NCBI GenBank assembly: GCA_035495435.1 | Contig: DATJFV010000050.1 | Coordinates: 1 to 35,741, forward strand | DNA from: JBDSKH01 sp035495435 | GTDB taxonomy: Bacteria; Actinomycetota; Actinomycetes; Actinomycetales; Microbacteriaceae | Length of the DNA stretch: 35,741 bases | Direction of reading: 5' to 3' | Shown: positions 13,810 through 21,725 of the stretch, one piece after another | How the letters are laid out: the number at the start of each line of letters is the position of its first letter | How positions within the stretch are numbered: position 1 is the first letter of the stretch | The notes under the pieces: generated by a model | Told to the model about the DNA's origin: nothing | Seen by the model: only the letters and a program-made list of their open reading frames with translations | Databases searched by the model: none | Position numbers and translations under genes: made by a program

Positions 13810-15288
13810 TTAGCCCCCGGCCCCCGAGCCCGGCGCGTGGGTCCAGGTGCCGGCGAGCATCGTGGCGTAGACCGGCATCCCGCGCAGCGGCGCGGTGAGC
13901 GGATCGGCGTCGGTGACCACGACATCCGCCGCCGCCCCCTCGGCGAGCGCCCGCACGCCGCCCTGCGATGCGATGAGCGCCGCCTCGACCCCGATCGCCT
14001 GCTCGGGGTGCCAGGGTTCGCGCCCGTCGCGCGACCTCGTCACGGCGGCGTCCATGGTGACCCACGGATCCAGCGGTGCCACCGGAGCATCGCTGCCGAA
14101 CTCCAGCACGGCCCCCGCCTCGAGCAGCCGCCGGAACGCGTAGGCCCGGCCACCGCGCCCTGCCCAGTAGTGGTCGGTGACGTCGCGGTCGTCCATCGCG
14201 TGTTCGGGCTGCACGCTGGCGCGCACGCCGAGGGCGGCGAACCGGGGGGCGTCGTCGTCGCGCATCAGTTGCACGTGCTGGATGCTGCCGCCGCTGCCCA
14301 GCTGCGCGAACACGTCGAGCGCGGCGGCGACGGCACGGTCGCCGATCGCGTGGATGGTCGGGATGAGTCCGGCGTCGAGCCCGGCGCGTGCCGCCGCGAG
14401 CAGTTCGCCGTCGCCGTAGGTCGGCAGCCCATGCGCCTCGGGCCCCTCGAGACCGGGGTAGGGGTCGTCGCACCAGGCGGTGCGGGTGTTGAGCGAGCCG
14501 TCGGTGAAGAGCTTGTACTCACCCCCGGTGAGCAGCCCGCCGCTGTCGCCGAGTGCGGCGCCGGTGCGGATGCCGCGCTCACGCGCCAGCTCCCGGTGCG
14601 CCGGGTAGACCTGGGCCCGCACCCGCAGCCCCCGGAACCCGTCGGCGAAGCGCCGCAGCCAGGCGCCGGCGGCATCGTCGAACTCGAAGTCGCCGACACC
14701 GACGACGCCGCGGGCGGCGGCGCGTCGTGCCGCATCCCGCACGAGCGCGTCCAGCTGCTCGGTCGCCACCGTGCTCAGCCGCACGTTCAGGTCGAACGCC
14801 GGCTGCTCGCGGAGCCACCAGTCCGCGGCGGAGAGCCCGACCTGCCGCAGTGCTGCCGCGTTCGACCACACGGTGTGCACGTCCCCGCTGACCAGAGCCA
14901 CGGGATGCTCGACCGCGTCGAGCAGCTGCGGCGTCGGCGCCTCGGGCCACAGCCCGTCGCGGAACCCGTGCCCGACGAGAATCGTGCCCGGCGTGTGCGG
15001 GCCGGAGTCGAGGTGCCGGCGCACCAGGTCCACCGCCTCCGCCGCCGAGGTCGCCGCGGAGATGTCGAGCCGTGAACTGCTGAGCGCCCACTGGCCGACG
15101 TGCACATGCTGGTCCCACAGTCCGGGGCCGGTGTAGCGCCCCTCGAGGTCGAGCGTCTCGAGGTCGGCGATGCCCATCAGGTCGTGGCGCGCCACCCCGA
15201 TCGAGCGGATCACGCCGTCGACGATGAGCAGGTCGGTGGGCCGGTCGGCGCCGCGGAGGCGGGCGTTGCGCAGCAGCGTGGCGGTCAT
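13810..15288 (-). CDS. YtcJ-like metal-dependent amidohydrolase
   Basis: 492 residues of amidohydrolase family 3. The metal-binding HxH is His61-x-His63 in WDQHVHVGQ. Later motifs are KLFTDGSLNTRTAWC (a beta-strand metal region), TIHAIGD, IQHVQLM and FGSDAPVAPLDPW, which carries the catalytic Asp. Cytosolic, no signal peptide. The substrate is unknown; members hydrolyse amide or imide bonds in varied compounds. Slightly shorter than many YtcJ proteins (about 530). Its start overlaps the stop of the PaiB-like gene by four bases (ATGA), so the two are translationally coupled. Confidence 0.88.
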   Translation of the reverse strand: MTATLLRNARLRGADRPTDLLIVDGVIRSIGVARHDLMGIADLETLDLEGRYTGPGLWDQHVHVGQWALSSSRLDISAATSAAEAVDLVRRHLDSGPHTPGTILVGHGFRDGLWPEAPTPQLLDAVEHPVALVSGDVHTVWSNAAALRQVGLSAADWWLREQPAFDLNVRLSTVATEQLDALVRDAARRAAARGVVGVGDFEFDDAAGAWLRRFADGFRGLRVRAQVYPAHRELARERGIRTGAALGDSGGLLTGGEYKLFTDGSLNTRTAWCDDPYPGLEGPEAHGLPTYGDGELLAAARAGLDAGLIPTIHAIGDRAVAAALDVFAQLGSGGSIQHVQLMRDDDAPRFAALGVRASVQPEHAMDDRDVTDHYWAGRGGRAYAFRRLLEAGAVLEFGSDAPVAPLDPWVTMDAAVTRSRDGREPWHPEQAIGVEAALIASQGGVRALAEGAAADVVVTDADPLTAPLRGMPVYATMLAGTWTHAPGSGAGG

Positions 15289-15926
15289 TCGAGGTTCTCG
15301 GTCGGGTGGTTGCCTTCGGTCAGGGTCATCTCGCGCGCGAGGCCGTGCGCGCTGTACCGGCCGTCGCCGGCGAGGTGGCTGATGACGGCGTCGCGGTCGG
15401 CGTCGGTGCGGTTCTGGCTGAGCTTCTTGCGGGCGTCGATGCGGGTGATGGGGATGCGCAGACCGACGGTGCCTCGGGCGAGCCGGTCGGCCTCTTTCGG
15501 GTCGATCCGCAGCGAGCGAGCGTGCGGCATTCCCTCCTCGAAGTAGTCGACGAGTTTCTCGAGCACGACCATGTTCTGCTCGTGGGTGAGCACGTCGGGC
15601 ACACCGTAGAGGTGCGCGGTGACGTGGTTCCAGGTCGGCACCATGTCGTCGGGGTCGCCGTACCAGCTGGGCGAGATGTAGCCGTGCGGGCCCTGCACGA
15701 TCATCAGCATCTCGCGGCCCGAGCCGATGGCGTGCAGTTGCTCGTCGGGGCGGCCGAAGTGGGTGAGCAGCACGATGTCGTCGGCGTCCTCGTCGAGCAT
15801 CGTCGGGTAGTGCGAGGCGACCATGCCCTCGTCGGTCTGGGAGACGAAGGTGACCCAGGGGTTCTCGCGCACGAGGCGCTTCACTTCGTCGACATCGTCG
15901 AGCAGGTAGTGCGGGGTGCGGCGCAT
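15285..15926 (-). CDS. PaiB-like FMN-binding protein (negative transcriptional regulator family)
   Basis: 213 residues of the FMN_bind_2/PaiB family, a split-barrel flavin fold; in Bacillus PaiB was described as a negative regulator of sporulation and protease genes, but most members are uncharacterised flavoproteins. Typical segments: ENPWVTFVSQTDEGMVASHYP, VLLTHFGRPDEQLHAI, VQGPHGYISPSWYGD, and VPTWNHVTAHLYG. The start at 15926 (MRRTPHYLL) begins the family similarity; an ATAGT-like box sits six bases upstream. It is coupled to the downstream amidohydrolase. It lies 24 bases after the end of the nei-like gene on the same strand. Confidence 0.9.
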   Translation of the reverse strand: MRRTPHYLLDDVDEVKRLVRENPWVTFVSQTDEGMVASHYPTMLDEDADDIVLLTHFGRPDEQLHAIGSGREMLMIVQGPHGYISPSWYGDPDDMVPTWNHVTAHLYGVPDVLTHEQNMVVLEKLVDYFEEGMPHARSLRIDPKEADRLARGTVGLRIPITRIDARKKLSQNRTDADRDAVISHLAGDGRYSAHGLAREMTLTEGNHPTENLE

Positions 15927-15949
15927 GAGCCCACTATGCCTGGTCGGAC

Positions 15950-16837
15950 TCAGGCCTGGTCGACGGGGCACCAGTAGAGCTTGCGCCCGCCCAGCTCCTG
16001 CATGGCGATCGGGGTGCCGCAGACCAGGCACGGCTCGCCGGTGCGCTTGTACACCCAGTGCTCGGGGACTCCCCCGCCGGCCTCGTCGTCCATCGTGTAC
16101 ATCAGGCCGGTCTCGTAGCCGATGCCGAGCAGGTGCACCCAGTCGCGCCAGAGCGCCCGCACCACCTCCTCGCGCACCTCTTTGCCGGGGGTGAACGGAT
16201 TCTGCCGCGCCCGGAAGAGCAGCTCGGCGCGGTAGATGTTGCCGATGCCGCTGACGACGGCCTGATCCATCAGCAGCAGCGCGATCGGAACACCTTTCTT
16301 GCGCACGGTCGCGACGAAGCGCTCCTCGCCCGCGCCGGCGTCGTCGACCAGCGGGTCGGGGCCGAGTTTGGCGATCGTGGCCTGTACCTGCTCGGCGGTC
16401 TGCACCTCGCACGCGGTCGGACCGCGCAGGTCGCCCACGACCGTCGGGGTCAGCAGCCGCACCCGCACCTGCCCCACCGGGTCGGGCGGGAACGACTCGA
16501 GGTCGGCACCCAGCGACTCCTGCTCCGACATGCGCAGCCGTGTCAGCCGCGGGGCGCCGATCGAGGCCAGCGAGGCTTCACCCGCTCCGCCGACGCTGAC
16601 GTCGCCGGCGAAGTCCCACGCCCCGTAGAGGCCCAGGTGCACCCGCAGAAACAGGCCGTGGTCGAACTCGAGGAACATCTGCTTGCCGACCGCCCGCGCC
16701 GCCACGATCGCGTGACCGTCGAGTTCGGCCGCGCCGCCGGCGAACCTCCCCTGCGGCGAGGTCACCGCGACAGGCACCCCCATGAAGTGCCGGGCGAACT
16801 GTCGGGCGATGCGGTGGACGGAGTGGCCCTCGGGCAT
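15950..16837 (-). CDS. Fpg/Nei family DNA glycosylase (endonuclease VIII-like) with altered zinc finger
   Basis: 295 residues; removes oxidised bases and nicks the abasic site. The N terminus MPEGHSVHR supplies the catalytic Pro2 and Glu3 after Met removal; MPEGH is typical of the Nei branch. The helix-two-turn-helix (GIGNIYRAELLFRARQNPFTPG) is intact. The C-terminal zinc finger normally has four cysteines, but here they are Cys-x2-Cys (GEPCLVCG) and one Cys in LYWCPVDQA, with Asp where the fourth is expected. The start overlaps the rpiB stop by one base (TGATG), so it is expressed with rpiB. Confidence 0.9.
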   Translation of the reverse strand: MPEGHSVHRIARQFARHFMGVPVAVTSPQGRFAGGAAELDGHAIVAARAVGKQMFLEFDHGLFLRVHLGLYGAWDFAGDVSVGGAGEASLASIGAPRLTRLRMSEQESLGADLESFPPDPVGQVRVRLLTPTVVGDLRGPTACEVQTAEQVQATIAKLGPDPLVDDAGAGEERFVATVRKKGVPIALLLMDQAVVSGIGNIYRAELLFRARQNPFTPGKEVREEVVRALWRDWVHLLGIGYETGLMYTMDDEAGGGVPEHWVYKRTGEPCLVCGTPIAMQELGGRKLYWCPVDQA

Positions 16838-17322
16838 CAGTCGATCTCGTGCCCGGCGATGGCGCCCGTGGTCTCGTACTCGGCGAGTTGGGCGATGCGC
16901 CGGGCGTGGCGCTCCTCGTTGCTGAACGGGGTGCGCAGGAAGGCGTCGATGAAACCGATCGCCTCGTCGAGCGAGTGCTGGCGGGCGCCGATGGCGATCA
17001 CGTTGGCGTCGTTGTGCTCGCGAGCCAGTTCGGCGGTCGCGATGTTCCAGACCAGCGCCGCGCGGGCGCCGTGCACCTTGTTGGCGGCCATCTGCTCGCC
17101 GTTGCCCGAGCCGCCGAACACGATGCCGAGCGCTTCGACGCCCGCCTGCTGGTCGCGCACGACGGCGCGTGCGGCGTTGATGCAGAAGCTCGGGTAGTCG
17201 TCGAGCGGGTCGTAGTCGTCGGGGCCGTGGTCGATCACCTCATGGCCCTGCTCGGCCAGGTGATGCTGCAGGTCGGTGCTGAACTCCAGCCCGGCGTGAT
17301 CGGTCGCGATATGGATGCGCAC
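16837..17322 (-). CDS. rpiB: Ribose-5-phosphate isomerase B
   Basis: 161 residues; interconverts ribose 5-phosphate and ribulose 5-phosphate in the pentose phosphate pathway. The Asp8-His9 pair (ATDHAGLE) and the GGSGNGEQMAANKV loop are present; Glu76 stands where E. coli-type enzymes have a catalytic Cys, as in the mycobacterial enzyme. The rest (ALVWN...AREHNDANVIAIGARQ) fits the family. The start is GTG at 17322, six bases after TAGACT, with no ribosome binding site. It is coupled to the downstream DNA glycosylase gene. Confidence 0.94.
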   Translation of the reverse strand: MRIHIATDHAGLEFSTDLQHHLAEQGHEVIDHGPDDYDPLDDYPSFCINAARAVVRDQQAGVEALGIVFGGSGNGEQMAANKVHGARAALVWNIATAELAREHNDANVIAIGARQHSLDEAIGFIDAFLRTPFSNEERHARRIAQLAEYETTGAIAGHEID

Positions 17323-17328
17323 GCGGTC

Positions 17329-17334
17329 AGTCTA
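17329..17334 (-). promoter_or_regulatory. -10 box for rpiB, leaderless spacing
   Basis: TAGACT on the minus strand followed by six bases and GTG at 17322. Confidence 0.55.
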
Positions 17335-17387
17335 GGCACCTCCGCCGACCCCCTTGCCGGTCGCCGATCGCGGGAGGACCATGGAGT

Positions 17388-18044
17388 ATGCACGCGCAGA
17401 GCACGATCCCGAGCCTCCTCCCCCGGCTCTCGGCGGGGGCGCACCGCAGCCCGCGCAGGGGCGCCTGCTTCATGGAGTTCGCCTCCTACCTGGCGGGCGA
17501 GCGCTGGAGCGACCATCCCGAGTGCACCGACCCCGTGCTGGCGACGCTGGCGCGCCTGGTGAACGACGCTGTGCCCGACGACCGGCGCGGTGAACTGGTC
17601 ACCCACATCCCCCGTGTGGTGGGCCTGCGCGGGGACGACGCGCGGCTCGGGCGCATCGTGGCACTGCGCGCCGCGAGCGCAGCCCTGCCCGTGGCCAGCA
17701 TGGAGCGGCAGCGGGCCCTCGCCATCGGCATCCTGGGCCTGCGTCGCGACCTCGGCCGCGGCATCCCGGCCTCGCTGTCGCAGGCGGCGCAGCAGGCGCT
17801 CGACGCGGTTCCGGATGCTGCGGCCTGGGCCGCGTCGTACCTCGCCACCGCGCGCCTCACGCCGCCCCCTCTGCGTCGCGACGCCCTGCAGGGAATCACC
17901 CGGCTCGCCGCCGTCGGCATCGCCGAGGCCTGCATCGAGGATGCGGCGTCACTGCTGATCTCGACCCTGCTCACGGCCATCGCCGACGTCGAGCGGGAGA
18001 CCGCGCCGGCCCCCGCATCCACGAGGCGGCTCGTTCCCGCCTGA
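17388..18044 (+). CDS. Conserved actinobacterial hypothetical protein
   Basis: 218 residues, predominantly alpha-helical, with no signal peptide or clear membrane helix. The segment SPRRGACFMEFASYLAGERW followed by SDHPECTDPVLATLARLVND is a pattern I associate with uncharacterised actinobacterial proteins, but I cannot name a family or function. GGGAGGACC about ten bases before the ATG at 17388 serves as ribosome binding site. It is divergent from rpiB and is followed after seven bases by the -10 region of pepN, so the two may be partly co-transcribed. Confidence 0.75.
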   Translation: MHAQSTIPSLLPRLSAGAHRSPRRGACFMEFASYLAGERWSDHPECTDPVLATLARLVNDAVPDDRRGELVTHIPRVVGLRGDDARLGRIVALRAASAALPVASMERQRALAIGILGLRRDLGRGIPASLSQAAQQALDAVPDAAAWAASYLATARLTPPPLRRDALQGITRLAAVGIAEACIEDAASLLISTLLTAIADVERETAPAPASTRRLVPA

Positions 18045-18047
18045 GGT

Positions 18048-18053
18048 TAGGGT
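18048..18053 (+). promoter_or_regulatory. -10 box for pepN, leaderless spacing
   Basis: TAGGGT ends seven bases before the GTG at 18061. The GGAGGG in between is too close (two bases) for an efficient ribosome binding site for that start. Confidence 0.45.
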
Positions 18054-18060
18054 GGAGGGC

Positions 18061-20625
18061 GTGCCTGCAGAGAACCTCACACGCAAAGAGGCGCAGGAGC
18101 GCGCGGCCATCCTCACCGTCGACTCCTACGCCATCGCCCTCGACCTGACCACGGGTCCCGACACGTTCCGGTCGACGACGACCGTCACGTTCGACGCCAC
18201 CGGCGCCACCTCCACCTTCATCGACGCGATCACGACGGCGGTGCACAGCGTCACCCTGAACGGCACGGATCTGCCCGTCGACGGCGACGGCATCCGCATC
18301 GAGCTCGACGGGCTGCAGCAGCACAACGTGCTCACCGTCGTCGCCGACTTCGCATACACCAACACCGGCGAGGGCCTGCACCGCTTCGTCGACCCGGTCG
18401 ACGGCGAGGTCTACCTCTACACCCAGTTCGAGGTGCCCGACAGCCGGCGCGTGTTCGCCGTGTTCGAGCAGCCCGACCTGAAGGCGACGTTCCAGTTCAC
18501 CGTCACCGCGCCCGCCGCCTGGGCCGTGGTGTCGAACTCGCCCACCCCCGAGCCCGTCGCGGGCGACAACGACACCGCCACCTGGAGCTTCGAGCCCACG
18601 CCGCGCATCTCGTCGTACATCACCGCGCTGGTCGCCGGCCCGTATGAATCGGTGCACTCCGAGGTGCAGAGCGCCTCGGGCCGGGTGGTGCCGCTCGGCA
18701 TCTACGCCCGCAAGTCGCTGTTCGGCTACCTCGACGCCGACTACATCTTCGACATCACCCGCAAGGGCTTCGCCTACTTCGAGCAGAAGTTCGGCTACCC
18801 CTACCCGTTCGCCAAGTACGACCAGCTGTTCGTGCCCGAGTTCAACGCCGGCGCCATGGAGAACGCGGGAGCCGTCACCTTCACCGAGACCTACGTGTTC
18901 CGGTCGAAGGTGACCGACGCGATCAAGGAGCGCCGCGTCGTCACGATCCTGCACGAGTTCGCCCACATGTGGTTCGGCGACCTGGTGACCATGAAGTGGT
19001 GGAACGACCTCTGGCTGAACGAGTCGTTCGCCGAGTGGGCCTCCACCATCGCCACCGCCGAAGCCACCGAGTGGACCGAGGCGTGGGCCACCTTCCAGGC
19101 GATGGAGAAGAGCTGGGCCTACCGCCAGGACCAGCTGCCGAGCACCCACCCGATCGTGGCGACCATCAACGACCTCGAAGACGTGCAGGTCAACTTCGAC
19201 GGCATCACCTACGCCAAGGGTGGCTCGGTGCTGAAGCAGCTGGCGGCCTGGGTCGGCATCGACGCGTTCTTCCGCGGGGTCGGCCAGTACTTCCAGAAGC
19301 ACGAGTACGGCAACACCGAGCTGACCGACCTGCTCGCCGAGCTCGAGGCGACGAGCGGGCGCGACCTGTCCGGCTGGGCCGCGAAGTGGCTCGAGACGGC
19401 GGGCGTTAACACGCTGAAGCCCGAGATCGAGACCGACGACGGCGGCACCATCACCGCGTTCCGCGTGCTGCAGACCGCTCCGGCCGACTACCCCACCATC
19501 CGGCCCCACCGGCTGGCCATCGGGTTCTACTCGTTCGACCACACCGATGACGACGGCACCCTCGCGCCGCGCCTGCGCCGCACCTACCGCGTCGAACTCG
19601 ACATCGACGGCGCGTCGACCTCGATCGACGAGCTCGTCGGGCTCGCACGCCCCGACCTGGTGCTGCTGAACGACGACGACCTGGCCTACGCCAAGATCCG
19701 CATGGACGACCGCAGCTTCACCACGGCGATCGCGCACCTGGCCGACATCGAGGATCCGCTGGCTCGCGCACTCGTGTGGGGGTCGGCCTGGGACGCGACC
19801 CGCGACGGCGAGGTCGCCGCGAGCGACTACGTCGACCTGGTGCTGGGCAACATCTCCACCGAGACCGAGTCGACCACGATGCGGCTGTCGCTGACGCAGC
19901 TGCTGCAGGTGGCGCGGCAGTACGTCGATCCGGCCGTGCGCGATGAGACCATCACCCGGGTCGGCGACGCGCTGTGGGAGCTCGCGCAGGCCGCCGAGGC
20001 GGGGTCGGATGCGCAGTTCCAGTTCGTGAAGTTCTTCGCCGCGATCGCGTCGACTGCGGCGCACGGCGAGGCGCTGGCCGGGCTGCGATCGGGCGCGATC
20101 ACCCTCCCGGGACTCGAGATCGACACCGACCTGTCGTGGGAGCTCCTCGAGGGGCTCGTGCTCGTCGGGCAGGCGGGCGAGACCGAGATCGCTGCGGCGC
20201 TCGGGCAGGACGACACCTCGAACGGGCAGCAGGCGGCGGCTCGCGCGCGTGCGACGATTCCGACTGTCGAGGCGAAGCTGGCGGCGCTGAACGCGGCGGT
20301 GACCGACGACACGATCTCCAACGTGGTGCTGCGCAACATGGGTCTGGGCTTCCAGCACGTCAACGACCCGACCGTGCTCGCCGAGACCGTCGGCCCGTAC
20401 CTCGACGCCCTGTCGCAGGTGTGGAATCGCCGCAGCTACCAGATCGCGAGCTACGTGATCACGTTCTTCTACCCGGGCGCCCTGGCGTCGCAGGCACTGA
20501 TCGACGCGACGCAGGCGTGGCTCGATGCGGGCCCCGACATCCCGGCCCTGCGTCGTCTCGTGATCGAGAATCTCGCGGGCGTCGAGCGCGCGGTGATGGT
20601 GCAGAAGCGCGACCGACAGGGCTGA
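18061..20625 (+). CDS. pepN: Aminopeptidase N (M1 family)
   Basis: 854 residues; cytosolic zinc aminopeptidase that removes N-terminal residues from peptides. The exopeptidase motif GAMEN is at 264-268 and the zinc site is His298-Glu299-x2-His302 with the second-shell glutamate ligand Glu321 (HEFAHMW, then NESFAEW), giving the normal 18-residue spacing. The C-terminal half is the helical ERAP1-like domain of the family. I chose GTG at 18061 (PAENLTRKEAQERA), matching the usual start of actinobacterial PepN; a GTG nine bases upstream is the alternative. Convergent with lacI. Confidence 0.96.
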   Translation: MPAENLTRKEAQERAAILTVDSYAIALDLTTGPDTFRSTTTVTFDATGATSTFIDAITTAVHSVTLNGTDLPVDGDGIRIELDGLQQHNVLTVVADFAYTNTGEGLHRFVDPVDGEVYLYTQFEVPDSRRVFAVFEQPDLKATFQFTVTAPAAWAVVSNSPTPEPVAGDNDTATWSFEPTPRISSYITALVAGPYESVHSEVQSASGRVVPLGIYARKSLFGYLDADYIFDITRKGFAYFEQKFGYPYPFAKYDQLFVPEFNAGAMENAGAVTFTETYVFRSKVTDAIKERRVVTILHEFAHMWFGDLVTMKWWNDLWLNESFAEWASTIATAEATEWTEAWATFQAMEKSWAYRQDQLPSTHPIVATINDLEDVQVNFDGITYAKGGSVLKQLAAWVGIDAFFRGVGQYFQKHEYGNTELTDLLAELEATSGRDLSGWAAKWLETAGVNTLKPEIETDDGGTITAFRVLQTAPADYPTIRPHRLAIGFYSFDHTDDDGTLAPRLRRTYRVELDIDGASTSIDELVGLARPDLVLLNDDDLAYAKIRMDDRSFTTAIAHLADIEDPLARALVWGSAWDATRDGEVAASDYVDLVLGNISTETESTTMRLSLTQLLQVARQYVDPAVRDETITRVGDALWELAQAAEAGSDAQFQFVKFFAAIASTAAHGEALAGLRSGAITLPGLEIDTDLSWELLEGLVLVGQAGETEIAAALGQDDTSNGQQAAARARATIPTVEAKLAALNAAVTDDTISNVVLRNMGLGFQHVNDPTVLAETVGPYLDALSQVWNRRSYQIASYVITFFYPGALASQALIDATQAWLDAGPDIPALRRLVIENLAGVERAVMVQKRDRQG

Positions 20626-20647
20626 CCGGGCGCGGGCGCGGCGGCCG

Positions 20648-21640
20648 TCAGATCGGCGGCGCGGTCGAGGCCCGCACCATCAGCTCGGTGGGCAGAATGC
20701 GGGACTCGCCGTCGATCCCGTCCAGCGCGAGGTGGACGGCGGCGGCGCCGAGATCACGCGACGGCTGGCGGACGGTCGTCAGGGGCACCGGCAGGTGCAT
20801 CGAGATCCGGATGTCGTCGAAACCGATCACCGACATTTCGCGCGGCACCGACACCCCGTTGCGCTCGAGCGCCGACATCGCGCCGAGCGCCATCAGGTCA
20901 GTGACCACGTAGACGGCGGTGAACCGGGCGTCGAGGTCGAGCAGTTGCTCCATGGCGGCGGCACCGCCGGCTTCGTCGAGCGGGGCGCGGACCACAACGC
21001 GTTCGCGAGCCGGCACCCCAGCGGCGTCGAGGGCGGCGTGGAAGCCGCGACCGCGATCCTCGACCGCACGATTGTCGGCCGCGCCCTCGATCATGCCGAT
21101 GCGCCGGTGGCCCAGCGACAGCAGGTGCTGCACCGCGGTACGCGCGCCGAGTTCGTGGTCGACGTCGACGATGCGCGATCCGGGGATGTCCTGCTGCCGG
21201 CCGATCTGCACCACGGGCAGCCGGCCGATCAGCGGCTTCAGTTCGGCCGCCGGAAGGATCGAGCCGACGAGCACGAGCGCGTCGACGTTGCGATCGAGTA
21301 CCGACGAGATATAGCGCCGCTCGCGGGCGGGGTCGCCGTTGATGCCGTACACCAGCACGACGTGGTCGCTATCGTCGGCGGCATCTTGCGCCCCTTCGGC
21401 GAGATCGCCGAACAGCGGGTTGTTGAGCTCGGGCACGAGCATGGCAAGCGTCTTCGTGGCGCCGCGCGCCAGGCTGCGGGCGATGGTGCTCGGCCGGTAC
21501 CCGAGTGTGTCGATCGCCTGCTGCACCTTCTGGCGCGTGACGTCACCCACGCTGGGAGCGCCGTTGAGCACGCGGGACACGGTGCCGAGCGAGACGCCGG
21601 CGAGGTTGGCGACGTCGTAGATGCTGACCCCCGACGCCAT
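20648..21640 (-). CDS. LacI family transcriptional regulator
   Basis: 330 residues. The helix-turn-helix (SIYDVANLAGVSLGTVSRVL, about 6-25) and the hinge helix (YRPSTIARSLARG) are followed by a periplasmic-binding-protein-like sensor domain (about 60-330, with GFDDIRISMHLPVPLTTVRQP). The ligand is probably a sugar but cannot be named. No sugar genes are nearby, so it looks like an orphan or global regulator. A GGGAGGG ribosome binding site precedes the ATG at 21640. A perfect tandem palindrome lies at its own transcription start, indicating autorepression and possibly control of the divergent mscS-glbO genes. Confidence 0.93.
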   Translation of the reverse strand: MASGVSIYDVANLAGVSLGTVSRVLNGAPSVGDVTRQKVQQAIDTLGYRPSTIARSLARGATKTLAMLVPELNNPLFGDLAEGAQDAADDSDHVVLVYGINGDPARERRYISSVLDRNVDALVLVGSILPAAELKPLIGRLPVVQIGRQQDIPGSRIVDVDHELGARTAVQHLLSLGHRRIGMIEGAADNRAVEDRGRGFHAALDAAGVPARERVVVRAPLDEAGGAAAMEQLLDLDARFTAVYVVTDLMALGAMSALERNGVSVPREMSVIGFDDIRISMHLPVPLTTVRQPSRDLGAAAVHLALDGIDGESRILPTELMVRASTAPPI

Positions 21641-21656
21641 CGCCGACCCTCCCTTG

Positions 21657-21684
21657 GATGAAGCGCTTCATGAAGCGCTTCATC
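21657..21684. promoter_or_regulatory. Tandem LacI-type operator
   Basis: Two directly adjacent copies of the 12-bp palindrome TGAAGCGCTTCA (21659-21670 and 21671-21682); including one flanking pair the whole 28 bp is a perfect palindrome. The central GCGC-containing palindrome is typical of LacI-family sites. It covers the predicted lacI transcription start. Confidence 0.85.
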
Positions 21685-21713
21685 ACTCTAGGGCATTGCG
21701 GATCGCGCGTCAG
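21685..21713 (-). promoter_or_regulatory. lacI promoter
   Basis: On the minus strand CTGACG (21713-21708), a 17-base spacer and TAGAGT (21690-21685). The predicted start falls inside the operator at 21657-21684, a standard arrangement for autorepression. Confidence 0.65.
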
Positions 21714-21719
21714 TAGGCT
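21714..21719 (+). promoter_or_regulatory. -10 box for mscS, leaderless spacing
   Basis: TAGGCT, six bases (GGATTC), then ATG at 21726. It abuts the lacI -35 box, so the two divergent promoters occupy touching sequence. Confidence 0.55.
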
Positions 21720-21725
21720 GGATTC

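Noticed and set aside
12490..15075. 861-codon plus-strand open frame opposite the sensor kinase, amidohydrolase and upstream sequence
   Set aside because: It is antisense to well-recognised proteins and has the Arg/His/Gly/Val-rich make-up of a shadow frame in GC-rich DNA.
17971..20358. 795-codon minus-strand frame opposite pepN
   Set aside because: Mirror of the PepN coding sequence; repetitive Val/Gly/Arg/Asp composition and no domain.
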